From Flavobacterium sp. (GTDB lineage: Bacteria; Bacteroidota; Bacteroidia; Flavobacteriales; Flavobacteriaceae): a stretch of DNA of 41,720 bases. The DNA lies in assembly GCA_014378065.1 (NCBI GenBank), contig JACMOK010000068.1:1-41720 (forward strand), in the 5' to 3' direction. A model generated the notes under the pieces. That model was not told where the DNA came from. It saw nothing but the letters and a program-made list of their open reading frames with translations, and did no database searches. Both the position numbers and the translations under genes were made by a program. Positions 9,066 through 16,856 of the stretch are shown in pieces. Each line of letters opens with the position of its first letter. The stretch's first letter is position 1.

Positions 9066-9443
9066 TTATTTAAGATCTGGTCGATAGGACACAAACATAT
9101 TAATATAAATGTTTCTTGCCCACCGTAAAACCAAGGGAAACAGTATTATTATGGAGGCAATTATCACAACAAAGGAAATTTTTAAACTTAAATGCAGCAC
9201 TAAAAATGAAATTATAAAGGCAGCAATCCCGATAGCCACGTTAAGACCATAACTTACATACATGGCGCCGTAAAAAAAAGAAGGTTCTATCTGGTATTTC
9301 AATCCACAATGACTACAACACTCATTCATCTTCAGCAAATTTTTAAAATGAAGTAGATTTGGATCCACATACATACTTTCTTTTTGGCATCGCGGACAAC
9401 TTCCTGTTAAAATGCTATTTATTTTGGATCCTTTTTTTAACAT
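9066..9443 (-). CDS. DUF983 zinc-ribbon membrane protein
   Basis: This DUF983 protein has an unknown function. I chose the ATG at 9443 (125 residues) rather than the upstream TTG at 9482: MLKKGSKINSILTGSCPRCQ is the usual family N-terminus, and a -7 promoter box overlaps the upstream region. Four cysteines form a probable zinc ribbon (CPRC at residues 16-19, and CCSHC at 42-46). Two transmembrane helices follow, at about residues 62-85 and 89-108, with a short basic C-terminus. Genes of this family often lie next to ABC-F or respiratory genes, and here it is divergent from an ABC-F gene. It could be involved in membrane-protein assembly, but nothing in the sequence shows that. Confidence 0.88.
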   Translation of the reverse strand: MLKKGSKINSILTGSCPRCQKESMYVDPNLLHFKNLLKMNECCSHCGLKYQIEPSFFYGAMYVSYGLNVAIGIAAFIISFLVLHLSLKISFVVIIASIIILFPLVLRWARNIYINMFVSYRPDLK

Positions 9444-9486
9444 TTGCAAAAAAATTAATCGTTCGTTTTTGAGCCCTTTCAAAAGG

Positions 9487-9494
9487 CAAATTTA
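9487..9494 (-). promoter_or_regulatory. Candidate -7 box for the DUF983 gene
   Basis: On the minus strand this reads TAAATTTG, an exact match to TAnnTTTG, 43 bases from the ATG at 9443. The nearest TTG upstream is about 24 bases away, slightly too far, so the assignment is tentative. It supports the shorter reading of the gene. Confidence 0.35.
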
Positions 9495-9524
9495 CAAATA
9501 CAATACGCTAATAAATCACAATAA

Positions 9525-11441
9525 ATGCTTAATATACATAATTTGTCCGTTTCATTTGGAGGAACTTATTTGTTCGAGGAAGTAACTTTCAGAATGGGCG
9601 CTGGAGATAGAGTAGGCCTAGTTGGTAAGAATGGCGCGGGAAAATCGACTATGTTAAAAATCTTAGCCAAAGATTTGGCTCCTGATTCAGGAAGTATCGC
9701 CACCGAAAAAGAGGTTCGAATTGGATTTCTGCGCCAAGACATTGATTTTGAACAAGGAAGGACCGTTCTTGAGGAAGCTTATCAAGCCTTTACAGACATA
9801 AAAGAGGTTGAAAAACGATTGGAAGAAATAAACCACCAACTCATCACAAGAACCGATTACGAAAGCGAAGAATACTTACAAATCATTGAAGATTTATCAG
9901 ATTATACCCATCGTTTTGAACTGCTTGGCGGCTACAATTATGTGGGAGATACTGAAAAAATTCTGCTCGGACTTGGTTTTAAAAGAGACGTTTTCAATAA
10001 CCGAACTGAAACATTTTCTGGAGGTTGGAGAATGCGTATTGAATTGGCCAAACTCTTACTGCAAGCCAACGACATTTTATTGCTTGATGAGCCAACAAAT
10101 CACCTTGATATTGAAAGTATCATATGGTTGGAAACGTTTTTAAGATCGTATCCAGGTGTTGTTGTCATTGTTTCGCACGATAAAATGTTCCTCGATAATG
10201 TTACCAACAGAACCATAGAGATTTCTCTTGGTAAGGCCTATGATTTTAACAAACCCTATTCGCAATATCTTGAATTGCGTCATGAAATTCGAGAAAAGCA
10301 ACTGGCTACTCAGAAAAATCAAGCAAAAAAAATTGAGGAAACGGAAAAACTCATTGAGAAGTTCCGAGCCAAAGCCTCTAAAGCTTCAATGGCACAATCG
10401 CTAATCAAAAAACTAGACAAAGTTGAGCGCATTGAGGTCGATGAAGATGACAATTCTGTAATGAATATTTCCTTTCCGGCTTCTAAAGTTCCAGGAAAAG
10501 TAGTGATCGAAGCTGAAAAGGTTACTAAGAAATACGGTGACAATACGATTTTAAAAGACATTTCGCTGCTGGTGGAACGCGGGAGTAAAATCGCATTTGT
10601 TGGGCAAAATGGTCAAGGAAAATCGACGTTTATCAAAGCGATAGTGCATGAGTTTGAATTCGACGGCAATATCAAACTCGGGCACAATGTGCAAGTTGGC
10701 TATTTTGCCCAAAACCAAGCAGAATATCTCGATGGAGAAATTACCTTATTGCAAACAATGGAGGACGCCGCTACTGATACCAACCGCTCTAAAGTGCGCG
10801 ACATGCTTGGTTCTTTCTTATTTCGCGGTGATGATGTCGATAAAAAGGTAAAAGTGCTCTCGGGAGGCGAGAGAAATCGGCTGGCGCTTTGCAAATTGTT
10901 GTTGCAACCCATCAATGTTTTGGTGATGGATGAACCTACGAACCATCTCGATATCAAATCTAAAAATGTACTGAAAGCGGCACTGCAGAAGTACGAAGGC
11001 ACCTTGTTGCTGGTTTCTCACGATCGTGACTTTTTACAAAATATGTCAAACATCGTTTACGAATTTAAAGACCAGAAAATTAAAGAATACTTAGGTGATA
11101 TTAATTATTTCCTAGAGCAACGAAACCTTGAAAACATGCGCGAAGTAGAAAAAAAGGATATTCTCAAGAAGGAGACGCCGTCTTCAGTTTCCAAACTTTC
11201 GTATGAAGATCAGAAAAAGGGAAAAGCATTGCAAAATCGTCTCAGCAAGGTAGAAAGCCAAATCAAGCAACTGGAGCGCGACATTCAGCACGACGATAAA
11301 ATGCTTGCTTCAAATTATGACAAAAATATCGAAGATGCCAATTTCTTCAAAGCCTACAATAAGAAGAAAGCCGAATTAGACCAATTGCTGGGAGATTGGG
11401 AAGCCGTACAATCGGAAATTGAAAACGCTTCTTTATTTTAA
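9525..11441 (+). CDS. ABC-F family ATPase (ribosome-associated type)
   Basis: This is a soluble tandem ATPase of the ABC-F family, members of which act on the ribosome (EttA, Uup, YfmR, antibiotic-protection factors) rather than as transporters. It has 638 residues. Walker A motifs are GKNGAGKST near residue 35 and GQNGQGKST near 360. The signature sequences are FSGGWRMR near 164 and LSGGERNR near 445, and both Walker B/D-loop blocks read DEPTNHLDI. The region between the two cassettes (about 240-325) is Lys/Glu-rich and matches the P-site-tRNA-interaction linker. The last 90 residues are a charged coiled coil, as in Uup. No transmembrane segments are seen. The organisation suggests a housekeeping Uup/YfmR-like factor rather than a resistance determinant. 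Confidence 0.95.
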   Translation: MLNIHNLSVSFGGTYLFEEVTFRMGAGDRVGLVGKNGAGKSTMLKILAKDLAPDSGSIATEKEVRIGFLRQDIDFEQGRTVLEEAYQAFTDIKEVEKRLEEINHQLITRTDYESEEYLQIIEDLSDYTHRFELLGGYNYVGDTEKILLGLGFKRDVFNNRTETFSGGWRMRIELAKLLLQANDILLLDEPTNHLDIESIIWLETFLRSYPGVVVIVSHDKMFLDNVTNRTIEISLGKAYDFNKPYSQYLELRHEIREKQLATQKNQAKKIEETEKLIEKFRAKASKASMAQSLIKKLDKVERIEVDEDDNSVMNISFPASKVPGKVVIEAEKVTKKYGDNTILKDISLLVERGSKIAFVGQNGQGKSTFIKAIVHEFEFDGNIKLGHNVQVGYFAQNQAEYLDGEITLLQTMEDAATDTNRSKVRDMLGSFLFRGDDVDKKVKVLSGGERNRLALCKLLLQPINVLVMDEPTNHLDIKSKNVLKAALQKYEGTLLLVSHDRDFLQNMSNIVYEFKDQKIKEYLGDINYFLEQRNLENMREVEKKDILKKETPSSVSKLSYEDQKKGKALQNRLSKVESQIKQLERDIQHDDKMLASNYDKNIEDANFFKAYNKKKAELDQLLGDWEAVQSEIENASLF

Positions 11442-11560
11442 GCGTGAAATGGGATGGATGGGTTACAGCGTCAGAAGCTAATCCCGCTATCCGTTCCCAA
11501 TCTTTGTTGCCGAACCACGGCACCAAAGTATTTCTACTACTATCGGGGCTATGGCATTGG
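11442..11560. repeat. Flavobacterial palindromic element, copy 1
   Basis: The gap between the ABC-F and DUF4345 genes holds a copy of an intergenic element. The left part CCCGCTATCCGTTCCCAATC (11483-11502) matches the left arm of copy 4 near 37160. The right part AAAGTATTTCTACTACTATC (11525-11544), followed by GGGGC, matches the right arm of that copy. The GCGTGAAATGGGAT at the left edge recalls the GCGTGAAGGAT end of copy 2. It is open on the plus strand, but nothing supports translation. Confidence 0.65.
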
Positions 11561-11593
11561 GTTCTGAAGCAACTCTTTTGTACATTTGATGTT

Positions 11594-11995
11594 ATGCAAA
11601 AAACTAAAATTCGCCGCGACCTCCATCTGATAGCATCCATTGTGATAGTAATTCCAGTTGCTTTAATTTATGGTTTTTTCCCAAAATCCGTCTTGCCACT
11701 ATTACTAGATTTTGAAGCGACCACTACCGATTTACTAAACATTTTCAAAGCCATTATGGGATTATACCTGGCCTTCGCAGTTCTTTGGCTGCTCGGAATT
11801 CTCCAACCAAACTATTGGCAATTGGCAACACTCTCACAAATATTTTTTATGTTCGGATTGGCATTCGGAAGAACATTGGGTTTGTTTTTAGACGGCATAC
11901 CGTCAGCACTCTTTTGCTTTGGCACTTTGGGAGAGTTCATGTTAGGAACTTTTGGTTTGTATCAATTTCAAAAGTATAAAAATCATGATTTTTGA
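11594..11995 (+). CDS. DUF4345-type membrane protein
   Basis: This small four-helix inner-membrane protein resembles the DUF4345 family; its function is unknown. I placed the start at the ATG at 11594 (MQKTKIRRDLHLIASIVIV, 133 residues), because the frame upstream of it is repeat-element sequence. Hydrophobic segments lie at about residues 10-30, 45-68, 75-95 and 100-122. The motif MFGLAFGRTLGLFLDGIP is typical of the family. The stop region overlaps the convergent lipoprotein gene by 13 bases. Confidence 0.75.
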   Translation: MQKTKIRRDLHLIASIVIVIPVALIYGFFPKSVLPLLLDFEATTTDLLNIFKAIMGLYLAFAVLWLLGILQPNYWQLATLSQIFFMFGLAFGRTLGLFLDGIPSALFCFGTLGEFMLGTFGLYQFQKYKNHDF

Positions 11996-12348
11996 TTAAA
12001 GACCAAACGAACGTAGGTTGTGTCTTTTTGAAGATCGAATTCAATTCTCCTGTTCGCTTCGTTTTGTAACTCGAAATTGCCATTCACGGTACATTTTATT
12101 TCTGCAAAAAGATAGCCGGTTTTAGTTGTAAATATTCCTTTATACAAACTGTCTTTTACCACTTCTTGCATAGAATAATCCGTTTCCCAACTTAAAGGTT
12201 TGCCGTTTCCCCGAATTCCGGCCGACTGTATGCCTTTCATTTTAGATACATCAAGGGTTACGACAACCACTCGGTTATACGATTTCTGCACGCAACTGGT
12301 CAGTATTAAAACCAAAAATAGGCTTAGGATGGATAGTATTGCTTTCAT
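11983..12348 (-). CDS. Small hypothetical lipoprotein
   Basis: This 121-residue protein has a lipoprotein signal, MKAILSILSLFLVLILTSC, with the lipidated Cys at residue 19. The mature part is short and probably all beta. I do not recognise the family. It is the last gene of the minus-strand envelope operon, 1 base after the DoxX gene, so it is almost certainly cotranscribed with it. Its 3' end overlaps the convergent DUF4345 gene by 13 bases. Confidence 0.75.
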   Translation of the reverse strand: MKAILSILSLFLVLILTSCVQKSYNRVVVVTLDVSKMKGIQSAGIRGNGKPLSWETDYSMQEVVKDSLYKGIFTTKTGYLFAEIKCTVNGNFELQNEANRRIEFDLQKDTTYVRLVFNQKS

Positions 12349-12349
12349 T

Positions 12350-12832
12350 TTAAATTAATTTTTTAGTTAGTAAATAATCCAATCCAAATCTGCCAGATCC
12401 CAATACTAAGCCAAATAGGCTAACCCATAAAATGCCCATGGCCGGCAAGCAATTCCATATTCCCTCACCAATTTGTTGCATAAATATAGCGACCAACATC
12501 GCACTCATGACCAAAAATGAGGCAATTCTGGTTTGAAACCCAATAAATAAAAATAGGCCACCAACCGCTTCACTAAAAGCACCCATCCAAGCAAAAAAGA
12601 CCGGAAACATTTTAAAAATTCCGCCATAGGAAGCGACATCATTTGGAAACCAAAAGACCACTTCAAATAATCTTAAGTTCTGATCTGCTGCTGACCAAGG
12701 CAATCCAAATTTGTCTGCGCCAAAGCTAGAGGTTAGCAGGTATCCACATATAATTCTTGGTAAAGCTGTTAAGAATTCTTGCCACCAATAAGGCATTATA
12801 ATGGGTTTTATAATTTTTTGTAAGTGTGTCAT
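12350..12832 (-). CDS. DoxX family membrane protein
   Basis: This 160-residue inner-membrane protein belongs to the DoxX/DoxD-like group. Four hydrophobic segments are visible: around residues 20-38, 72-98 (FFAWMGAFSEAVGGLFLFIGF), 103-118 and 126-148. The family block FSEAVGGLFLFIGFQTRIAS is clear. DoxX proteins are linked to quinone- or thiosulfate-related redox chemistry and membrane integrity, but the substrate here is unknown. The gene sits between the GIN-domain gene (31 bases upstream) and a lipoprotein gene (1 base downstream). Confidence 0.85.
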   Translation of the reverse strand: MTHLQKIIKPIIMPYWWQEFLTALPRIICGYLLTSSFGADKFGLPWSAADQNLRLFEVVFWFPNDVASYGGIFKMFPVFFAWMGAFSEAVGGLFLFIGFQTRIASFLVMSAMLVAIFMQQIGEGIWNCLPAMGILWVSLFGLVLGSGRFGLDYLLTKKLI

Positions 12833-12863
12833 AATTACATTATTTAAAGATTAGAAGATTGAT

Positions 12864-13493
12864 TTATCGTAGTTGGTTTTTTGCTTTTCCGATATTGCTT
12901 ATATTCCCGTTTCCAGATGTACTTCTTTGTAAAACTTCAGAAACATTTACTTTTGCACTTCCATTTCCACGACAGGTTACTTTAGCATTTTTTGCGATTA
13001 GATTTTCCGCAGAAAGATTGCCATTACCGCTGCAAGAAATTTCGAGTTGATCAACAATTCCTGATAAAGTAGTGCTTCCATTTGCCGGATTGGTTGACTT
13101 ACAATACTTGTTATTTAGATTAGAAACCCTTAATCCAGAATTGCCATCGTTGCTAACTTCCATTAAGAATGGCATGGTAATTTTTATTTTTATTTGGGTA
13201 TCTTCAATATACATTTTATTATTTCGATTTCCTTTTAAAGAAACGGTCAAAGTTTTTTCACCAGAATGTTCTACAACGGAAAGTAGGTTTAATAAATTAT
13301 CGTCTATTGTAATAGATATGCCGAAATCTTTTCCTACTTCAATTTCTAGTTTTCCATCTAAATCTTCAAAAAACACCTTGTCGAAGTTTTGGTAATCAAA
13401 GGTTTTTGTTACTGTTTTTCCAGAACCTTTTAGTTGTGCAAATGAGGCCGTAGACATCCATATTACTGCGATTGATGCGAATATTGCTTTCAT
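12864..13493 (-). CDS. GIN-domain (DUF2807) exported protein
   Basis: This 209-residue protein has a Sec signal peptide, MKAIFASIAVIWMSTASFA, followed by a DUF2807/GIN domain (putative auto-transporter adhesin head). The domain is a right-handed beta-helix-like fold with alternating Ser, Gly and Asn: ANGSTTLSGIVDQLEISCSG, then GNGNLSAENLIAK, VTCRGNGSAKVNV and TSGNGNISNIG. The protein is probably periplasmic or surface-exposed. GIN-domain proteins are common in Bacteroidota and poorly understood. It lies in the middle of the envelope operon, with about 30-40 bases to each neighbour. Confidence 0.88.
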   Translation of the reverse strand: MKAIFASIAVIWMSTASFAQLKGSGKTVTKTFDYQNFDKVFFEDLDGKLEIEVGKDFGISITIDDNLLNLLSVVEHSGEKTLTVSLKGNRNNKMYIEDTQIKIKITMPFLMEVSNDGNSGLRVSNLNNKYCKSTNPANGSTTLSGIVDQLEISCSGNGNLSAENLIAKNAKVTCRGNGSAKVNVSEVLQRSTSGNGNISNIGKAKNQLR

Positions 13494-13530
13494 GTTTATA
13501 ATTTAAATTTTGTAAGTTTTATTTTCCGGT

Positions 13531-13887
13531 TTAGTTTTTATAAGTCATCGCCAAGCCCAAATCGCCGGTAACTTTTAAATCAACAGAAGCATATTCGGCA
13601 GATTTATTTTCGATAACCATGGCGGTATTCTTTTCTACGCTGGTGGTGATTTCCTGATTTACTTGAACGGTTTGTCGCGAATAGGTTCCGCCAGTTATAG
13701 GCGCCAAATAAATGTCGATCGCGTGATTGGACATATTTTTAAGTTTGACGTGGAATTTTCCATGTTCATTGTTGCCCAACAAAAAACTGTCATTGGGTTT
13801 GATGGAAGTATTGGAATTCAGCGCGCTAAAAGTACTGCAACAGGCAAGCATGAGTCCGACGAGTAAAGATGATATAACGATTTTCAT
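13531..13887 (-). CDS. Small lipoprotein, paralogue A
   Basis: This 118-residue protein has a lipoprotein-type signal, MKIVISSLLVGLMLAC, with Cys16. I do not recognise the family. The mature part shares a pattern with the upstream gene at 13937: NNEHGKFHVKLKNMS here against NLEHGSLSLKLVNTS there, and MVIENKSAEYASVDLKV here against LLLKNYSAEVITVKYTI there. The two are therefore probably ancient tandem duplicates, each a small beta-sandwich. It is the second gene of the operon, 37 bases before the GIN-domain gene. Confidence 0.75.
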   Translation of the reverse strand: MKIVISSLLVGLMLACCSTFSALNSNTSIKPNDSFLLGNNEHGKFHVKLKNMSNHAIDIYLAPITGGTYSRQTVQVNQEITTSVEKNTAMVIENKSAEYASVDLKVTGDLGLAMTYKN

Positions 13888-13936
13888 AATTTAAGAATAT
13901 TAAGGTTGTTTTTAATATTGAAATTGATTTTTAAAT

Positions 13937-14284
13937 TTACTGAATGGTATATTTTACAGTAATTACTTCAGCACTGTAGTTTTTTAATAACAAATGGCCA
14001 TTTGCCGCGATTGAAAATTCTAATGATTTATTTGCCAATAGCGAAGGTGAAATCCATTTTTGATTTCCCTGTTTTACTTGGTAAGCTTCACACGAATTTT
14101 TAGTACTTGTATTTACCAATTTTAAAGAAAGGGAACCGTGTTCAAGATTGTCCCACATTCTAATTTCGCCTTTGGCAGGAACGATAAGTATACCTTGTTT
14201 GGGTGAAATGTCTTGAGTAGATTTACAAGAGATTTGAAATAATAAGATTGTGATAAGCGTTGTGATTTTTAATAAATTTTGCAT
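13937..14284 (-). CDS. Small lipoprotein, paralogue B
   Basis: This 115-residue protein has a lipoprotein signal, MQNLLKITTLITILLFQISC, with Cys20. Its function is unknown. It aligns with the next gene (13531-13887) over most of the mature region, which makes the pair probable paralogues. It is the first gene of the five-gene minus-strand operon. The 293-base region upstream contains a palindromic element and then the AraC-type regulator gene, transcribed in the same direction. Confidence 0.75.
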   Translation of the reverse strand: MQNLLKITTLITILLFQISCKSTQDISPKQGILIVPAKGEIRMWDNLEHGSLSLKLVNTSTKNSCEAYQVKQGNQKWISPSLLANKSLEFSIAANGHLLLKNYSAEVITVKYTIQ

Positions 14285-14473
14285 AATAAAAGTTTAGTGA
14301 TTAATAACATGGCAAAGATGCGATGGTAAAAATCATTGAAAGCTTCAAATTATGATATGAGACATTTTAAGTTGGTCTCAAATGATGAACCTTTGACAAC
14401 AGGGCTAAATTCAGGTGTTTGAAGCGGAGTATCAAATTGTGTTTTTTTAGAAAATGTTGAGTTTATTCCGATT

Positions 14474-14572
14474 TTGCGTGAAGGATGGAAATGGAACTCT
14501 TTTTATCTTGTTTTTTGGAACGGGATAAAAAAGTGGGAATGAACAGCCTGACCCTTTTGGGTCACGCCCAAA
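14474..14572. repeat. Flavobacterial palindromic element, copy 2
   Basis: The element runs from TTGCGTGAAGGATGGAAATG to CAGCCTGACCCTTTTGGGTC, ACGCCCAAA. It is copy 3 (28805-28871) in the opposite orientation: both share TTTGGGCGTG, GGGTCAGGCT and ATCCTTCACGCAA. Internal pairing is strong (CTTTTTATC with GATAAAAAAG, and a GACCC-TTTT-GGGTC hairpin at 14550-14563). It occupies much of the 293-base gap between the regulator and the envelope operon and could act as a transcription attenuator. Confidence 0.75.
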
Positions 14573-14577
14573 TAATT

Positions 14578-15789
14578 TTAAAATTTTATCAAATAATTTT
14601 TTGGCGAAAAACCAGTATTTTTCTTAAATGCACGATTGAAAGTAGCCTTAGAATTGAAACCACAGTCATAAGCAATGCCGAGTAAGGTAGATTTTTTATG
14701 TTCACCATTTGCAAACCGCTCCTTTACTGCTTCTACACGGTAATTATTGATAAAATCGTTAAAATTCATCGCAAAACCTTGATTGACGGCTTTTGAAATT
14801 ACGGACGCATTGGTATTTAATTTTTTAGAAATTTCAGCCAATGACAATTCCGGATTTTGATATAAATTTTCGGTTTGGATTAGGTTTTCAATGCGCGTTT
14901 TCCAAAGGTCTACATCTGGAAATTGATTTTCTTTAAAGATTTCGTGTTCAACATCGATGGTGTTTTCTTCCTCAACTATAAAACTTCTATTTTCATCCAA
15001 TAAGAAAATCTGACTTTTATCAAAACCAGCTAATTTGAATCCGATTTTAGTTTTTACCGCATTGGCATATCCTGTAATGGCGATATAATATAAAACTAAT
15101 GAATAGGCCAAATAAAACCACCAACTGCCTTTATATTGATTTTGGTTCGGAAAAAAATGGTCGAGGGTATCAAACAGAAAAGGTAATAGCAGCATCAATA
15201 AGAAAGCAATTAAATAATTTTTTATCCATTGAAACAAAACGGCATCGGCATTGCTGGCCACTTGAACAATGAGTTTTTTGTATAAATTGTAATAGCGAAT
15301 CGATAAAATAAAATAAACTGCCATTGAGATTTGTCCGGAATATTGGTACCAACTGTCAAAATCTTTGTCGACGCCGCTTTCATAGAAGTAGTAATTGCCA
15401 AGGATTAATTTATCATACACCACTATCACCAAATTATAAATCAGATATAAAATTCCAGGAATCAAGTGTAGCGCTTCTTTCTTTATAAACGTAAAGGCTG
15501 GGTTTAAGAGGCTTTGGGTATAAAAAAAAATAACCGGACCAATAAAAAATAAATGTTGAAAGGGGGTATAAAACATAAAGTCGCGATAGGGCTGATTGTC
15601 ATACCAACCTGCGAAACCTAGCATCCAAGGCGCCACATAGCAACTGCATAAAAAAACAAATACACTCAACCAGTAATTTGATTTGTTGCCGCTGCTTATG
15701 CCTTTTTTCAATAATAAAAGACTGTAAATAATTCCTTGAGAAAAAGTAATTAAAAGCAGTGAACTATAAAAATTGAAATCGTAAACCAT
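14578..15789 (-). CDS. 7-TM AraC-family transcriptional regulator
   Basis: This 403-residue protein has an integral-membrane sensor domain of about seven hydrophobic helices (residues about 8-250) and a cytoplasmic C-terminal AraC-type DNA-binding domain (about 300-403). The first helix-turn-helix is LSLAEISKKLNTNASVISKA. The second spans the motif TLLGIAYDCGFNSKATFNRAF, followed by the family signature KKNTGFSPKNYL. This architecture is common in Bacteroidota, and the DNA site is usually near the gene. It lies upstream of the five-gene lipoprotein/GIN/DoxX operon in the same orientation, so regulation of that operon is a reasonable guess. A regulatory target is not shown by the sequence. Confidence 0.92.
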   Translation of the reverse strand: MVYDFNFYSSLLLITFSQGIIYSLLLLKKGISSGNKSNYWLSVFVFLCSCYVAPWMLGFAGWYDNQPYRDFMFYTPFQHLFFIGPVIFFYTQSLLNPAFTFIKKEALHLIPGILYLIYNLVIVVYDKLILGNYYFYESGVDKDFDSWYQYSGQISMAVYFILSIRYYNLYKKLIVQVASNADAVLFQWIKNYLIAFLLMLLLPFLFDTLDHFFPNQNQYKGSWWFYLAYSLVLYYIAITGYANAVKTKIGFKLAGFDKSQIFLLDENRSFIVEEENTIDVEHEIFKENQFPDVDLWKTRIENLIQTENLYQNPELSLAEISKKLNTNASVISKAVNQGFAMNFNDFINNYRVEAVKERFANGEHKKSTLLGIAYDCGFNSKATFNRAFKKNTGFSPKNYLIKF

Positions 15790-15829
15790 AATCTGAAATA
15801 AATTAAAATGGTAAAGCGGGTAAAAAAAC

Positions 15830-16795
15830 TTAAATTAATCCAATAGCCTTTGAATGGAGAATGGCCTGACTGCTTTCTTTAAAATAACATACGGCCACAT
15901 TTAAAGTTTCTATGTTTTTAAGAATCGCGTTGGTTTGCTCTTTTTTATGTTCGCCAGTTTGGCGAATGTAAACCGCTTTTACGTTTACGGGAAAAATCTT
16001 GCAAATGGCTTCATATAACACCGGATCGTGTTGTGAATCGTCGCCCAATAAAACATATTTTAATTTTGGATAAAATTCTAGGATGTGCTTTATTTTCTCA
16101 AATTTGTGATTGTGGTCACCTCTTCCGGTCAGAAAAAAATCTGTCAAGCTATTTTTAATGTCTTTAAGCAATAAAACTGCTCGTGGTAACTGATGTATTT
16201 CGGTAAATTTTAATATAAAGCGGTACAAGTTCCATTCGCTGCTGGAAACATAAAAAAAAGCATTTTGTTCTTCTTTATTATTTCGCCCAGCCGAACTCAA
16301 GGCTTGATAATGGGGAACCACATCGTCGAAAATCTTTCGATCATTGACGTTTCGAAACAACAGGATATACAATTTTTTGAATATATTTCGGGTATGCGAA
16401 ACCAGAAAAGTGTCGTCGATGTCTGAAATAATGCCCAAGTTCCCCTCATGAGGTCGAATGTAGGTGCCTTTTTCTATAATCTCCTCATTGTCATAAAAAG
16501 TGCTCACGGTGTAATCCATCCATCCATATCCCAAATCTTCGTTTAGCGGAATGCAAAATTTAAAATACCCGTCATCAAGACTTTTTGTATGGATTTTTAC
16601 GTTATCGTGTATTAAATACACATCAGCATTGCCTTGTGTCTTAATTCGAAACATGCCTATAACGGAAGTGGCATTCTTGAAGTTTTTTTTCTGAAAATCA
16701 TAATCCTCGGCTGAAGTAGGTTTAAAAACATGGCCCATCACGATTAATTCCTGCTCATTTCCGTAGCCGCGGTATAATTTTAAAATAGGCTTCAT
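15830..16795 (-). CDS. App1-type phosphatidate phosphatase (DUF2183)
   Basis: This 321-residue protein matches the App1/DUF2183 catalytic domain, known from yeast App1, a Mg-dependent phosphatidate phosphatase that yields diacylglycerol. The HAD-like DxDxT motif is DIDDT at residues 125-129. Later blocks are VSSSEWNLYRF (substrate-region motif, about 196-206), the DFFLTGRGDHNHKFEKI lysine block and LLGDDSQHDPVLY (metal-binding motif 3). The N-terminal 115 residues form a beta-rich domain typical of bacterial members. No signal peptide is present. It is divergent from a diacylglycerol-kinase-family gene 61 bases away, which suggests opposite enzymes of a diacylglycerol/phosphatidate cycle. Confidence 0.9.
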   Translation of the reverse strand: MKPILKLYRGYGNEQELIVMGHVFKPTSAEDYDFQKKNFKNATSVIGMFRIKTQGNADVYLIHDNVKIHTKSLDDGYFKFCIPLNEDLGYGWMDYTVSTFYDNEEIIEKGTYIRPHEGNLGIISDIDDTFLVSHTRNIFKKLYILLFRNVNDRKIFDDVVPHYQALSSAGRNNKEEQNAFFYVSSSEWNLYRFILKFTEIHQLPRAVLLLKDIKNSLTDFFLTGRGDHNHKFEKIKHILEFYPKLKYVLLGDDSQHDPVLYEAICKIFPVNVKAVYIRQTGEHKKEQTNAILKNIETLNVAVCYFKESSQAILHSKAIGLI

Positions 16796-16807
16796 TACTG
16801 TCTCGCT

Positions 16808-16838
16808 TTTGATATGAGTCGAAAATTAATTATTTTTA
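16808..16838 (+). promoter_or_regulatory. Promoter of the DAG-kinase-family gene
   Basis: TTTG (16808-16811), 19 bases and TATTTTTA (16831-16838) fit the Bacteroidota consensus TTTG-N17-23-TAnnTTTG in all but the last base. Transcription would start about 13 bases before the ATG at 16857. Confidence 0.55.
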
Positions 16839-16856
16839 ACCAATTATTATTCAAAA

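Noticed and set aside
9525..11441. Antibiotic-resistance role for the ABC-F protein
   Set aside because: The Uup-like C-terminal coiled coil and housekeeping context fit a ribosome-assistance factor; nothing points to a drug-resistance subtype.
11444..11593. In-frame N-terminal extension of the DUF4345 gene
   Set aside because: The sequence is a palindromic intergenic element, and the family N-terminus begins at the ATG at 11594.
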